Part shown: positions 43,407 to 51,607 of the stretch, one piece after another
Layout of the letters: every line of letters starts with the position of its first letter
Position numbering within the stretch: the first letter of the stretch is position 1
Origin: Entomohabitans teleogrylli
GTDB taxonomy: Bacteria; Pseudomonadota; Gammaproteobacteria; Enterobacterales; Enterobacteriaceae
Direction: 5' to 3'
Assembly: GCF_001484765.1 (NCBI RefSeq)
Contig: NZ_KQ947379.1
Coordinates: 1 to 64,000 of the forward strand
DNA length: 64,000 nucleotides
Notes under the pieces: model-generated
What the model was told of the DNA's origin: nothing
Database searches by the model: none
Seen by the model: the letters and a program-made list of their open reading frames with translations, nothing else
Made by a program: the position numbers and the translations under genes

Positions 43407-43898
43407 ATGACCGTCGCAGGAATGGTTCAGAAACTTAACGTGGAAATGAATCGCGCGTTTTATTCTTCCAACCTTTATATTCAGCTCAGTTTATGGTGTA
43501 CCGAGCATAGTCTGAATGAAACGGCGAACTTTCTGCGCCACCAGGCGCGGGAGAATGTCACCCAGATGATGCGCGTTTTTGATTTTATGAAACAGGCCGG
43601 CGCGACGCCGATCATTAGCCCTATCGAAGCGCCTGACGGGGAATGCCGCTGCCTGGAAGATCTGTTTGAAAAAACCCTCAACGATCAGGATAACCGCAGA
43701 CATACTCTGTCGGCACTGGCCAGCGAAGCAAAAGCCGCTGAGGACTATCCGACGCTGCGCTTTTTGCAGGAAATCGAACAGCAAGGTCAACAGGGTAGCG
43801 CGCTGCTGCAAACCATGCTCGCGGAAGTGCGCAATGCGCGCAGCGCCGGACTCTGCATGGCCCAGACCGACAGGCAGTTGTACGCCAGCGTGGCGTAA
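43407..43898 (+). CDS. ftnB: Ferritin-like protein FtnB
   Basis: The 163-aa protein starts at [20 protein letters not shown] with AAAAGGA upstream; the frame opens 40 codons earlier without support. It aligns with E. coli FtnB ([20 protein letters not shown]). Residues equivalent to the FtnA ferroxidase ligands Glu17, Glu50, His53 and Glu94 read Ala, Asn, Gln and Gln, so iron oxidation at the usual dinuclear site is unlikely. FtnB has been linked to iron-sulphur repair and stress in Salmonella. Confidence 0.88.
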   Translation: MTVAGMVQKLNVEMNRAFYSSNLYIQLSLWCTEHSLNETANFLRHQARENVTQMMRVFDFMKQAGATPIISPIEAPDGECRCLEDLFEKTLNDQDNRRHTLSALASEAKAAEDYPTLRFLQEIEQQGQQGSALLQTMLAEVRNARSAGLCMAQTDRQLYASVA

Positions 43899-44257
43899 AC
43901 CCACGCCAAACCACCCGCTTCCTGGTGCAGCCTGGTCATTCCCGGGTTTCACTGACCCGTCTGCCCGCAGGCTGGATTTCCGGCGTCGCTCAGCGCGCCG
44001 GATAAACCCGCTGATTCCCACACCGCCAGCGCGCTGATTTTCCTGCTCACCGGATGATGCCGCGAAAATCCTCAAGCGGGTTAATTGTTTCAAACTCCCA
44101 ACTATTGATGTCGCATCAATATCAATTTTTTGTTATTCAAATGTTATAAGTTACTGTTTTTATTCTTCTTTAACAAATCTGATCTATGTCCCATCGTTAA
44201 TCCACACAATCTGTAATCCTTATATTGAAGTGCGATAAATAACGTTAAGGGATTATT
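43899..44257. other. ftnB-dcuB gap with a short inverted repeat
   Basis: The 359 bp hold a possible ftnB 3' hairpin (CCGGCG near 43980 with CGCCGG near 43998), then an AT-rich leader for the transporter gene. ATTGATG (44104-44110) and CATCAAT (44114-44120) are perfect arms around TCG. This resembles an FNR site (TTGAT-N4-ATCAA) but the spacing is 5 rather than 4. No gene is convincing. Confidence 0.5.
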
Positions 44258-45601
44258 ATGATTACCGTAGAGTTTCTCGTCATTATCCTCTGCCTGCTGG
44301 TAGGGACGCGTTTTGGAGGGATGGGGCTCGGCCTGATTAGCGGCATCGGCCTGTTCATTCTGACTTTTGTTTTCGGGCTGATGCCGGGCAAACCACCCGT
44401 CGACGTTATGCTCACCATCCTGGCGGTCATCGGCTGTGCGGCGACCCTGCAAACCGCTGGCGGTCTCAATGTGATGATGCAGTTTGCCGAACGCCTGCTG
44501 CGCCGCCATCCGCAGCACATCACCATTCTGGCGCCGCTGACCACCTGGACGCTGACTTTTCTGTGCGGTACCGGCCACGTGGTATACACCATGTTCCCGA
44601 TTATCGGCGATATTGCCCTGAAAAAAGGAATCCGCCCTGAGCGCCCGATGGCGGTGGCCTCTGTTGCGTCACAGATGGCGATTACCGCGTCGCCGGTCTC
44701 CGTGGCCGTGGTCTCGCTGGTATCCATTCTCGGCGCTCAGCACGGCGTCGGTCGCGCGTGGGGTATCCTCGAAATCCTGGCGATTTCCGTACCCGCCTCA
44801 CTGTGCGGCGTATTGATTGCCGCCCTCTGGAGCCTGCGCCGCGGTAAAGACCTGAATGACGATGAGGAATTCCAGGAGAAACTCAAAGATCCGAAACAAA
44901 AAGAGTTTATTTATGGCGGTACCGATACCCTGTTGAACCAGCGCTTCTCCCCGCAGGCCTACTGGTCCACCTGGATTTTCTTCGCCGGCATCCTGGTGGT
45001 GGTTCTGCTCGGAGCCTTCCCGGATCTGCGCCCGGCCTTTGAAATCAAAGGGAAAATGAGCTCCCTGTCGATGAACCTGGTTATCCAGATGATGATGCTG
45101 ATCGCCGGCGCAATCATGCTGATTGTCTGTAAGGTTAACCCGTCGGCTATCTCTAACGGCGCGGTGTTTAAAGCCGGGATGGTGGCGATATTCTCGGTCT
45201 TCGGGGTAGCATGGATGAGCGATACCTTCTTCCAGGCACATCTTGATGAGCTAAAAGTGGCGCTGGAAGACGTCGTAAAAAGTCACCCCTGGACTTACGC
45301 GCTGGTGCTGTTCCTGGTCTCAAAACTGGTAAACAGCCAGGCGGCGGCGCTGACCGCGGTTGCCCCCATGGGACTGATGCTCGGCGTGGAGCCAAAGATG
45401 CTGATTGCGTTCTTCCCGGCGGCTTACGGCTACTTTATTCTGCCCACCTACCCCAGCGACCTGGCCTGTATCGGTTTTGACCGTTCCGGCACCACGCGTA
45501 TCGGGAAATTCATCATAAACCACAGCTTTATCATTCCGGGGCTGATTGGCGTTGCCAGCGCCTGCTGCATCAGCTATCTGTTGGTAGAAATGTTCTTCTA
45601 A
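44258..45601 (+). CDS. dcuB: DcuA/DcuB-family anaerobic C4-dicarboxylate antiporter
   Basis: The 447-aa membrane protein exchanges external aspartate, malate or fumarate for succinate in characterised relatives. It has about ten hydrophobic segments and is closer to DcuB than to DcuA, with the DcuB-type stretches PGKPPVDVML, LCGTGHVVYT, IRPERPMA and ILPTYPSDLACIGFDRSGTT. E. coli has no such gene in this interval, so it may be an extra paralogue rather than the dcuB locus itself. AGGG precedes the ATG by about 8 bp. Confidence 0.85.
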   Translation: MITVEFLVIILCLLVGTRFGGMGLGLISGIGLFILTFVFGLMPGKPPVDVMLTILAVIGCAATLQTAGGLNVMMQFAERLLRRHPQHITILAPLTTWTLTFLCGTGHVVYTMFPIIGDIALKKGIRPERPMAVASVASQMAITASPVSVAVVSLVSILGAQHGVGRAWGILEILAISVPASLCGVLIAALWSLRRGKDLNDDEEFQEKLKDPKQKEFIYGGTDTLLNQRFSPQAYWSTWIFFAGILVVVLLGAFPDLRPAFEIKGKMSSLSMNLVIQMMMLIAGAIMLIVCKVNPSAISNGAVFKAGMVAIFSVFGVAWMSDTFFQAHLDELKVALEDVVKSHPWTYALVLFLVSKLVNSQAAALTAVAPMGLMLGVEPKMLIAFFPAAYGYFILPTYPSDLACIGFDRSGTTRIGKFIINHSFIIPGLIGVASACCISYLLVEMFF

Positions 45602-45610
45602 TCCCTTACT

Positions 45611-45637
45611 GGCCGGCGCGCATTGCGCGTGCCGGCC
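45611..45637. terminator. Hairpin in the convergent dcuB/yecJ gap
   Basis: GGCCGGC (45611-45617) and GCCGGCC (45631-45637) flank an inner GCGC/GCGC pairing. It has no T tract. It is the likely 3' boundary of both convergent transcripts. Confidence 0.6.
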
Positions 45638-45644
45638 CGCTTGT

Positions 45645-45896
45645 TCAATGCGCCGCTTCCTGAGGCGTGAATTTCAATTCGATTAAAGCAATCGCCTTCT
45701 GGATCGCCCGCCGGGTGACCGGGTCGGCTGCCGCCGGATGAGTACTGAAATCAATGTTCCGCAATTGACTGGCCATCTTATCGCGCACCTCAACCGGGGC
45801 AATAACGTCAATCACATCAAGCATCTGTTTAATCACCAGTTGGCAGGCCACCAGATCGGATACCAGTTCCTGGTCGGCAGATAGCGTTTCTGACAT
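45645..45896 (-). CDS. yecJ: DUF2766 family protein YecJ
   Basis: The 83-aa soluble protein ([46 protein letters not shown]) has the size and position of E. coli YecJ, a DUF2766 protein of unknown function between ftnB and the yecR/tyrP side. It looks all-helical. AGGAG-like purines (GAGAATAAC) precede the start. Confidence 0.75.
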   Translation of the reverse strand: MSETLSADQELVSDLVACQLVIKQMLDVIDVIAPVEVRDKMASQLRNIDFSTHPAAADPVTRRAIQKAIALIELKFTPQEAAH

Positions 45897-45961
45897 GTTA
45901 TTCTCCGCTGCAATGTTGGATAGCCCATACTACCTGCCCGGGAGGCAGAACGATACCGGCG

Positions 45962-46822
45962 TTAGCCGATTTGCTCGTCAATCATCTCCAGGTATAGCGC
46001 TCTCAGGCGCCGGGTCACCGGTCCGGGTTTACCGTCCGCAATGGTGAGACCATCAATTTCCACCACCGGCCAGATAAAACTGGTCGCCGAACTGACGAAA
46101 ACTTCCCGGGCATTGCGCGCCTGTTCCGGGGTAAACGCCCGCTCGATAATATGCTGCCCGGACTGCTGCGCCAGACGTAACAGCGCCCGGCGTGTAATAC
46201 CGTGCAGAATGCCGTGGCTCAGCGGGCGGGTAATAATGGCGTTATCATCCGTCACCATGAACACATTGAACGATGTACCCTCGGTGATAAAGCCCTCTTC
46301 CACCAGCAGCGCGTCATCCACGCCGTGGCGCAGCGCCCAGGTTTTTGCCAGACAGGCGGCCAGCAGCCCAACGGTTTTAATGTCGCGACGCTGCCAGCGA
46401 ATATCCGGGCAAGTCACCACCCGAATCCCCTCCAGCGCTTTGGCGTTGTCAATCAGCGACTTCTGCTGAGTAAACAGCACCAGCGTCGGCGTCACGCTAT
46501 CCGGTGGAAAGGCGAAATCCCGGTCGCCGGGATTGCCGCGCGATAGTTGCAGGTAAATCGCCCCCTCCTGCAACGCATTTTCCGTTATCAGCCGCTGATG
46601 AATCTCGTGCAGTTGATCGCTACTCCACGGGCAGGCGAGCGACAGTTCGCCGCAGGATCGCGCCAGGCGCGCCATATGCGCATCAAAATCCACCAGTTTG
46701 CCGCCCACCACGGCACACACTTCATAAACCGCATCGGCAAACAGAAATCCGCGGTCGAAAACCGACACCTTCGCCTGCGATTCCGGGACATAATCACCGT
46801 TGACATAGACAATCCGCGCCAT
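45962..46822 (-). CDS. dat: D-amino-acid aminotransferase (class IV PLP enzyme)
   Basis: The 286-aa protein starts MARIVYVNGDYVPESQAKVS after AGGAG; the frame opens 15 codons earlier. It belongs to fold-type IV PLP aminotransferases: the PLP lysine is in RRDIKTVGLLAACLAK (about residue 145) and the PLP Glu in EGFITEGTSFNVF. Closest in layout to Bacillus D-alanine/D-amino-acid aminotransferase, which interconverts D-amino acids and 2-oxo acids. Branched-chain aminotransferase or aminodeoxychorismate lyase are less likely alternatives. E. coli lacks this gene. Confidence 0.85.
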   Translation of the reverse strand: MARIVYVNGDYVPESQAKVSVFDRGFLFADAVYEVCAVVGGKLVDFDAHMARLARSCGELSLACPWSSDQLHEIHQRLITENALQEGAIYLQLSRGNPGDRDFAFPPDSVTPTLVLFTQQKSLIDNAKALEGIRVVTCPDIRWQRRDIKTVGLLAACLAKTWALRHGVDDALLVEEGFITEGTSFNVFMVTDDNAIITRPLSHGILHGITRRALLRLAQQSGQHIIERAFTPEQARNAREVFVSSATSFIWPVVEIDGLTIADGKPGPVTRRLRALYLEMIDEQIG

Positions 46823-47218
46823 ACCCACTCCTGTAAATAATCGTTTTTCAATGCAATTATCCAGCATAGACGACAGTAGCGCTTTTGTGCGCGATCCCGG
46901 TGCCAGTTCACTAACACCGCCGCCATGTTCTGCGTGTGCTGTAAAGCGCGTTACGCGTTCTTATTCCCGGACAGCACAATCGCCGCTGGCGTGTCGCAGT
47001 ACGCAGAGCATGATAAAAAGAGCTCATCGCTATGTCGGATACCGGAAGAGTACACGGGAGGGGGAACAGCCAGGGATTATTTGGTGGGGGAATTTGCGCC
47101 GCAGCCGCGGGCTTAATAACAAAACCCGGGAAAACGCGGTTTCCCGGGCCGGATCGTCAGCGGGTGAAATTGGGCCGTTAGTTTGCCGACAGCCCGCGGT
47201 GACAATGCGCAGGTTATC
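46823..47218. other. Gap between dat and azuC
   Basis: The 396 bp contain the dat promoter region (minus-strand TATGCT, complement near 46865, is one candidate -10) and the AzuCR terminator. Short plus-strand frames here are unsupported. Confidence 0.5.
47115..47148 (-). terminator. Terminator of the azuC transcript
   Basis: CCCGGGAAA (47125-47133) and TTTCCCGGG (47140-47148) form a 9-bp stem; on the minus strand TTTTGTTATT follows. Confidence 0.85.
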
Positions 47219-47340
47219 TCAATGCAGAGCGCCCGGCGGGACATCTTTGAAGGTATTGCAGTAACTTTCAAACATGCTTTTCAGGATGTTGCGTAATTTC
47301 ATGATGGTCTCCGGTTTTTGTTATGCAGGTGAAACACCTG
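47118..47340 (-). ncRNA. azuR: AzuCR dual-function RNA (mRNA of AzuC)
   Basis: A promoter near 47347-47374 and a terminator at 47115-47148 define a transcript of about 220 nt that encodes only the 27-residue AzuC. In E. coli the same transcript (formerly IsrB) also acts as a base-pairing sRNA. Whether the pairing regions are kept was not tested; E. coli AzuCR is shorter. Confidence 0.55.
47219..47302 (-). CDS. azuC: Small protein AzuC
   Basis: A 27-residue gene: it starts MKLRNILKSMFESY, continues C-N, and ends TFKDVPPGALH. E. coli AzuC (28 aa) reads MKLRKILKSMFNNY and TFKDVPPG at the same places. GGAG lies 8 bases upstream of the ATG. The amphipathic basic N terminus fits AzuC's association with the inner membrane, where E. 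coli AzuC acts on glycerol-3-phosphate dehydrogenase GlpD. Position near ftnB/yecJ is also as in E. coli. Confidence 0.9.
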   Translation of the reverse strand: MKLRNILKSMFESYCNTFKDVPPGALH

Positions 47341-47346
47341 CCACCC

Positions 47347-47396
47347 ATGATATGACCACCATCACGAAAATCAACATTTATGTGACAAAAATCACA
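47347..47396 (-). promoter_or_regulatory. azuC promoter with adjacent CRP site
   Basis: On the minus strand TTGATT (47369-47374) and TATCAT (47347-47352) are 16 bp apart, predicting a start near 47340. TGTGA-CAAAAA-TCACA (47381-47396) is a perfect CRP core centred about 48 bp upstream of that start; it overlaps the stop codon of the acetyltransferase gene. E. coli azuC is CRP-repressed. Confidence 0.8.
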
Positions 47397-47829
47397 CAAA
47401 CTGGCGCCGATAGATAACAAATGGCGCCCGCTGCCCGAGCGTATCGTACAGTGCCCGGGCGCTGTCATTATGTTCTTCGGTAAACCAGTAGACCCGATCG
47501 CACTGCCGCTGGTCCGCCAGTTGCCAGGCATGTTCAAACAGGGCTTTCGCCACGCCCTGACGCCGGGCGGCAGGAGTGACCAGTAGATCTTCTACATAGC
47601 AATAGCCGCTGCGACTCCAGGTCGAGGGATGAAAAACCAGATTCATCAGCCCCAGTAGTTGACCATCCCGTTCCGCAACCAGCCCCACCAGCGCGTCGCC
47701 TGCGCACAGGCGCGTAAAGACCTCTTCGGTGACATCAGGCGGCAAAGCGTGGCGATAAAAATCAAGGTATTGCTGCCACAACGGCAGCCAAAGGGAACGA
47801 TCGTTAAGAGTGAGTGTTCTGACGTGCAC
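47392..47829 (-). CDS. GNAT-family N-acetyltransferase
   Basis: The 145-aa protein has the GNAT fold: acceptor-side N terminus (TLTLNDRSLWLPLWQQYLDF), the acetyl-CoA loop VEDLLVTPAARRQGVAKALF (Q/RxxGxG/A type, here RRQGVA) and NDSARALYDTLGQ. The start is placed at a GTG six bases after GGAGG; an earlier in-frame GTG (47862) is possible. The substrate is unknown. It lies upstream of azuC on the same strand. Confidence 0.82.
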   Translation of the reverse strand: MHVRTLTLNDRSLWLPLWQQYLDFYRHALPPDVTEEVFTRLCAGDALVGLVAERDGQLLGLMNLVFHPSTWSRSGYCYVEDLLVTPAARRQGVAKALFEHAWQLADQRQCDRVYWFTEEHNDSARALYDTLGQRAPFVIYRRQFV

Positions 47830-48010
47830 GGCAGCCTCCGCGTAAAGTCCGCAGAGTGGCACAGAAGAGAGGAAAAATGAAGTGTCGCCAGAGTGACCTG
47901 TGGCGAAGAGGAGTGGTATCAGACAACCGAATGGGTAAATCTGCCGATCGGCTTAGCGTCTGGCCGCTGACGGGAGAGCCGGCAAAAGTTCTCCTCGCCT
48001 GTCGTTGGCT

Positions 48011-48035
48011 GCCCGGGCCGTTATGTGGCCCGGGC
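48011..48035 (-). terminator. Hairpin after the RpiB-family gene
   Basis: GCCCGGGCC (48011-48019) and GGCCCGGGC (48027-48035) form a 9-bp stem with loop GTTATGT, 12 bp past the stop codon at 48048. There is no T tract, so termination is not certain. Confidence 0.55.
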
Positions 48036-48047
48036 GGCTAGATAGGA

Positions 48048-48686
48048 TCAAGCAAGAACTTCGCGGACAAAGGCTTCAATCTCTTTATCCTGGCCGTTTT
48101 CAAAGAAGCACTGCTGGAAGCGCTCGCCGGACACCGCGGTTTTCACCAGCGAACGGTCAATCGCCCGCAGGGTATCCAGATAGTTATCTTTCACTACCGC
48201 GGCTTTCACCTGGTTGAGGATCCCGGCATTGCGTACCTGCGGCTCTTTGCGCTCTGGCGGATAGCCTTCGCCGTTGCGACCGGTAAACGCTTTTTCAAAG
48301 ATATAACGCACATTCAGCTCGGCGCCCCAGCCAAAGCCTTTTGCGAAAGGCAGCGACAGCGCGTTGCCGTTGTTGATCTGGGCAAACAGGAAAGCGTCCG
48401 CCGGATCGATGCAATAGCCGCACACCACGCCCGGGTGGATATTCAGCGACATCAGCGCCCCCTGGCCGGTACCACAACCGGTTATCACAAAATCAACCGC
48501 TCTGGCATTGAGCAGAATGCTGGCCATAATGCCCAGGTGGATGTAGGTCAGGTGGTGATCCTGCTCATCGCACATACCGACGTTGTAAACCGGGTACGCT
48601 TTTTCATCAGCAACCGCTTTCAGTTCATTGAGGATGATGGCGTTTTTACCTGCCTGACTGTTTTCCATCATCAGCGCAATTTTCAT
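48048..48686 (-). CDS. RpiB/LacA/LacB-family sugar-phosphate isomerase
   Basis: The 212-aa protein starts MKIALMMENSQAGKNAIILN and contains the family core VDFVITGCGTGQGALMSLN, with the active-site Cys/Thr loop, and GVVCGYCIDPADAFLFAQI. It is longer than classical RpiB (~150 aa) by a C-terminal region (residues ~140-212) typical of a broader subgroup. Substrate is unknown; ribose-, galactose- and tetrulose-phosphates are precedents. It is divergent from the HD-GYP gene. Confidence 0.8.
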   Translation of the reverse strand: MKIALMMENSQAGKNAIILNELKAVADEKAYPVYNVGMCDEQDHHLTYIHLGIMASILLNARAVDFVITGCGTGQGALMSLNIHPGVVCGYCIDPADAFLFAQINNGNALSLPFAKGFGWGAELNVRYIFEKAFTGRNGEGYPPERKEPQVRNAGILNQVKAAVVKDNYLDTLRAIDRSLVKTAVSGERFQQCFFENGQDKEIEAFVREVLA

Positions 48687-48862
48687 TCTTTCGTCTCCTG
48701 ATTGAGTGCGGGCTTTCCGGTTATGGAGAGCACCAGGTCAGGGATACCATACCCATCCACAAACACACTTTCAATAAAAATGAAAAAATGTTTTATATTT
48801 TTAAGATGCGCTCACATTTTTACCAGCACACCAAAATAGTGGCTGTATTTGACAATCAGCGA

Positions 48863-48889
48863 TAAAGCTCTGGCGAACATTGCCGAAAA
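48863..48889 (+). promoter_or_regulatory. Sigma-28-type promoter of the HD-GYP gene
   Basis: TAAAGCTC (48863-48870), an 11-bp spacer and GCCGAAAA (48882-48889) match the FliA consensus (TAAAGTTT-N11-GCCGATAA) at 13 of 16 positions with exact spacing. It is about 60 bp upstream of the start codon, predicting a class 3 flagellar gene. Confidence 0.75.
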
Positions 48890-48948
48890 ATAGATTACCT
48901 GAATACACTTTATAGACCACGGTGCTTACTGCTTGCGGAAAGGTTACA

Positions 48949-51144
48949 TTGAAACACCTGACGGCTTCTTGCTTTGCCCTGCGCCGCGGCGCCCTCTTGC
49001 TGCTCCTTATCGTGATGCAGCTCGCCAGTACGTCGCACGCCGGAACGCCCCTTCCCTATAGCGCTTTGCGTACCAGGCCGATTCCGGTATGGATTTATGA
49101 GGAGAACAGCTTTGCCTGCTACCGGGATGAACAGGGCGTCCTGCGCGGTTTTTATCCGGCGCTAATCGCGGCGTTTAACCGCCAGTATGGCTTCAACCTG
49201 CGTCTGATGCCCATTGATGGCGAGCAGGTAAGCCAGCGTTTTGCCGCCAATCAATGGGGACTTTACGCCGGCGTGGCGCGCACCGCAGAGCGTACCCGCA
49301 CACATCTGCTGAGCGCCAAATTACTCGATGCTGATGTGGTGGCCGCCAGCCTCAATACTCAGGCATGGGAGATCGAGGATCTACAAAACACCCGCGTAGC
49401 CTTCCGGCGCCATGACATTACCCGCGACCAGATTCACCGCCGCTATCCGGAGCTGAAATTCAAAGAACAGCGCCTGGTGGCCAGCAGTGAAGAGGCCTTC
49501 GCGCTGTTAAATCGCGACAGCATCGATTTCTACATTAATGATGCCGGCGAGATGGATGATATGCAGCGCAACTATCTCATTTCCCACCCTTTCCCGGAGC
49601 TGAAAATTCAGGAGGTGATAGCCCTGAGCCCGCAACTGGCGCAGCTGCGCGAACCGCTGAATAACTTTATCGCCAACTGGCGGCAGAACAACCGCCTGCT
49701 GCAATTGCAGGATACCAGCAAGCGTCAGTACCTGATCTCCCGGTTGCGGTTAACGGCGGACGAAAAAGCCTGGATTGCCAATAACACCCTCGAACTCTGG
49801 CTGCCGCAAAACGAGAACTTCGCCCCGTTTATCTGGCATGACAAGGGGGTACTGCGCGGTACGGTCATCGATCTGATCAACGATCTGCGCGACCTGCTGC
49901 ATATGAAGATAGACGTTCACTATATCGACAATTATACCGCCGCGCTGCGCAATGCCCACTGGCCGGTGCGGCTCATCAACATCAGCAGCGCCGGAGATAA
50001 AAATGCCCTGGAAGACGCCATCAGCCCCGCGGTGCCCTACCATAACGTCTATTACAACGCCATCGGGCAAAGTTTTCTCTGGGATGAGAACCGCCTGCGC
50101 CACCACCGGGTCGGGGTATTGCAGGGCTCTTTTTCCGACATCTATCTGCAGGAAAATTTCGCCCCGGATGTGGAGATTATCAGTAAGCCTGACCTACAGG
50201 CCCTGACCAGCGCGGTGGAAAACCGGCAGGTGGACTACATCCTCGGCGACCTGAGCTCACTGGAGACCTCGCTGCGAGGGGATGAGGTGTTTCGCGACGT
50301 ACTGAAAGTGGCGGGGATGACCCACTCAAACTACGTGCTCAGCACCTGGGTGGCGGCGGATCATCCGCTACACGATCTGCTGGCCAGAGTGAGCGTTATT
50401 TCGCGCCATCAGGCGCAGATGGAGCATAGCTATCAGCCCGAAAATCCGCCGCAGGTCACCCGCAATACCCTGAAAATCTTGGGTTTGCTAATGCTGCTGG
50501 CGGCCCTTTTCGCCATCATGCTGATGCTGGTACTCTGGCGCCAGAAGCGGCAAAGCCGGGTCGTCAATCACCGTATTGTGGTGGCGATGGAGCAGGTTAA
50601 CCGCGCCCACGATGATGAGACCGGTAGCCATATCAGGCGGGTGTCGCTCTACTGTGGTCTGATGGCCAGGGAGTTGAAGCTGCCCAAAAAACTGACCCGG
50701 GATATCCAGACCTACGCCTCTTTACATGATGTGGGGAAAATCGCCGTCCCCGATCGGGTGCTGCGCAAGCAGGGGCCGCTGACCCCTGAAGAATTTGCTG
50801 AAATGAAGCTCCATACCACCAAAGGCTGGCTGATCATCAGGCAACTGGAACTGGGCAGCGTAGCGGAAAATATTGTCCACTATCACCACGAGAAATGGGA
50901 CGGCAGCGGTTACCCACAGGGCCTGAAAGGGAGCGACATTCCCCTGGAGGCGCGCATTCTGGCGGTTGCCGATGTCTATGACGCCCTGCGCCAGAAGCGA
51001 GTCTATAAACCGGGTTTCAGCCACGAAAATGCCTGCGCTATTATTACCCAGGGCGCAGGGCACCACTTTGATCCCGAACTGGTACGGCTGTTTACCCTCG
51101 AGCAACAAAAATTCCGCGCCATCTTTGATAGCCATGCCGACTAA
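48949..51144 (+). CDS. Double venus-flytrap sensor HD-GYP c-di-GMP phosphodiesterase
   Basis: A 731-aa membrane protein. A signal segment (RRGALLLLLIVMQLASTSHA) leads into two tandem SBP_bac_3-like periplasmic domains (about residues 40-260 and 275-490), one membrane helix (LLMLLAALFAIMLMLVLW, ~515) and a C-terminal HD-GYP domain. The catalytic set is complete: SLHDVGKIAVPD, MKLHTTKGW, HHEKWDGSGYP and GAGHHFDPE, predicting hydrolysis of c-di-GMP to lower its level. The start is placed at TTG with AAAGG upstream; GTG at 48922 is an alternative. A sigma-28-type promoter precedes it and yecR follows by 85 bp. Confidence 0.9.
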   Translation: MKHLTASCFALRRGALLLLLIVMQLASTSHAGTPLPYSALRTRPIPVWIYEENSFACYRDEQGVLRGFYPALIAAFNRQYGFNLRLMPIDGEQVSQRFAANQWGLYAGVARTAERTRTHLLSAKLLDADVVAASLNTQAWEIEDLQNTRVAFRRHDITRDQIHRRYPELKFKEQRLVASSEEAFALLNRDSIDFYINDAGEMDDMQRNYLISHPFPELKIQEVIALSPQLAQLREPLNNFIANWRQNNRLLQLQDTSKRQYLISRLRLTADEKAWIANNTLELWLPQNENFAPFIWHDKGVLRGTVIDLINDLRDLLHMKIDVHYIDNYTAALRNAHWPVRLINISSAGDKNALEDAISPAVPYHNVYYNAIGQSFLWDENRLRHHRVGVLQGSFSDIYLQENFAPDVEIISKPDLQALTSAVENRQVDYILGDLSSLETSLRGDEVFRDVLKVAGMTHSNYVLSTWVAADHPLHDLLARVSVISRHQAQMEHSYQPENPPQVTRNTLKILGLLMLLAALFAIMLMLVLWRQKRQSRVVNHRIVVAMEQVNRAHDDETGSHIRRVSLYCGLMARELKLPKKLTRDIQTYASLHDVGKIAVPDRVLRKQGPLTPEEFAEMKLHTTKGWLIIRQLELGSVAENIVHYHHEKWDGSGYPQGLKGSDIPLEARILAVADVYDALRQKRVYKPGFSHENACAIITQGAGHHFDPELVRLFTLEQQKFRAIFDSHAD

Positions 51145-51229
51145 TGGCCCCCTGAAGCCGGCGTTATCCGGCGATTACCCCTGCGGCCTGCCGGTTACCC
51201 TGACCTGTCGCCATTTCAGGATTTTTATC

Positions 51230-51553
51230 ATGAAGCACAGCTTTCTTGCCGTCGCCATTATGCTACTGAGCGCCTGCAGCGTGGAAAAAACCCCGGTGTA
51301 CGCTGACGGCAGCCCACTCACCGGCGTGGTACGCCTGCAATACAGTCGTTCACCGCTACAGCGCCCACAGGTGGACGAGTATCTTGCCCGCTCGACCGCT
51401 GCCCTGCAGTGCCACAAATGGGGTTTTGCCGACGCCCGGGATTACGGCCGACCACTGACTACCTGCTCGACCACCAGCGGTAGTCTGTGCCTGACAGAGA
51501 TCATCACCCTCGAATATCAGTGTCTGGGGATAGGCGCGCCTGCGATCCGCTGA
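51230..51553 (+). CDS. yecR: YecR-family lipoprotein
   Basis: The 107-aa protein has a lipoprotein signal (MKHSFLAVAIMLLSAC, lipidated Cys16) and the YecR core (TGVVRLQYSRSPLQRPQVD; TTSGSLCLTEIITLEYQC). E. coli YecR is an FlhDC-dependent lipoprotein of unknown role. Here it is 85 bp after the HD-GYP gene, with AGGA at the ATG, so it may share that gene's sigma-28 promoter. The open frame starting at 50966 overlaps the HD-GYP gene and is not used. Confidence 0.85.
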   Translation: MKHSFLAVAIMLLSACSVEKTPVYADGSPLTGVVRLQYSRSPLQRPQVDEYLARSTAALQCHKWGFADARDYGRPLTTCSTTSGSLCLTEIITLEYQCLGIGAPAIR

Positions 51554-51607
51554 ACCACCGTCACTGGCACGACGCGCGGCGAATTTACCCCGTGGCCGCG
51601 CCGGAAA

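Noticed and set aside
44094-44120. Canonical FNR box upstream of the DcuB-type gene
   Set aside because: The TTGAT/ATCAA arms are 5 bp apart rather than 4, so it is reported as an unnamed inverted repeat.
47268-47537. 89-codon minus-strand frame overlapping the acetyltransferase gene and azuC
   Set aside because: It is out of frame with both and crosses the CRP site and promoter; the two real genes explain the region.
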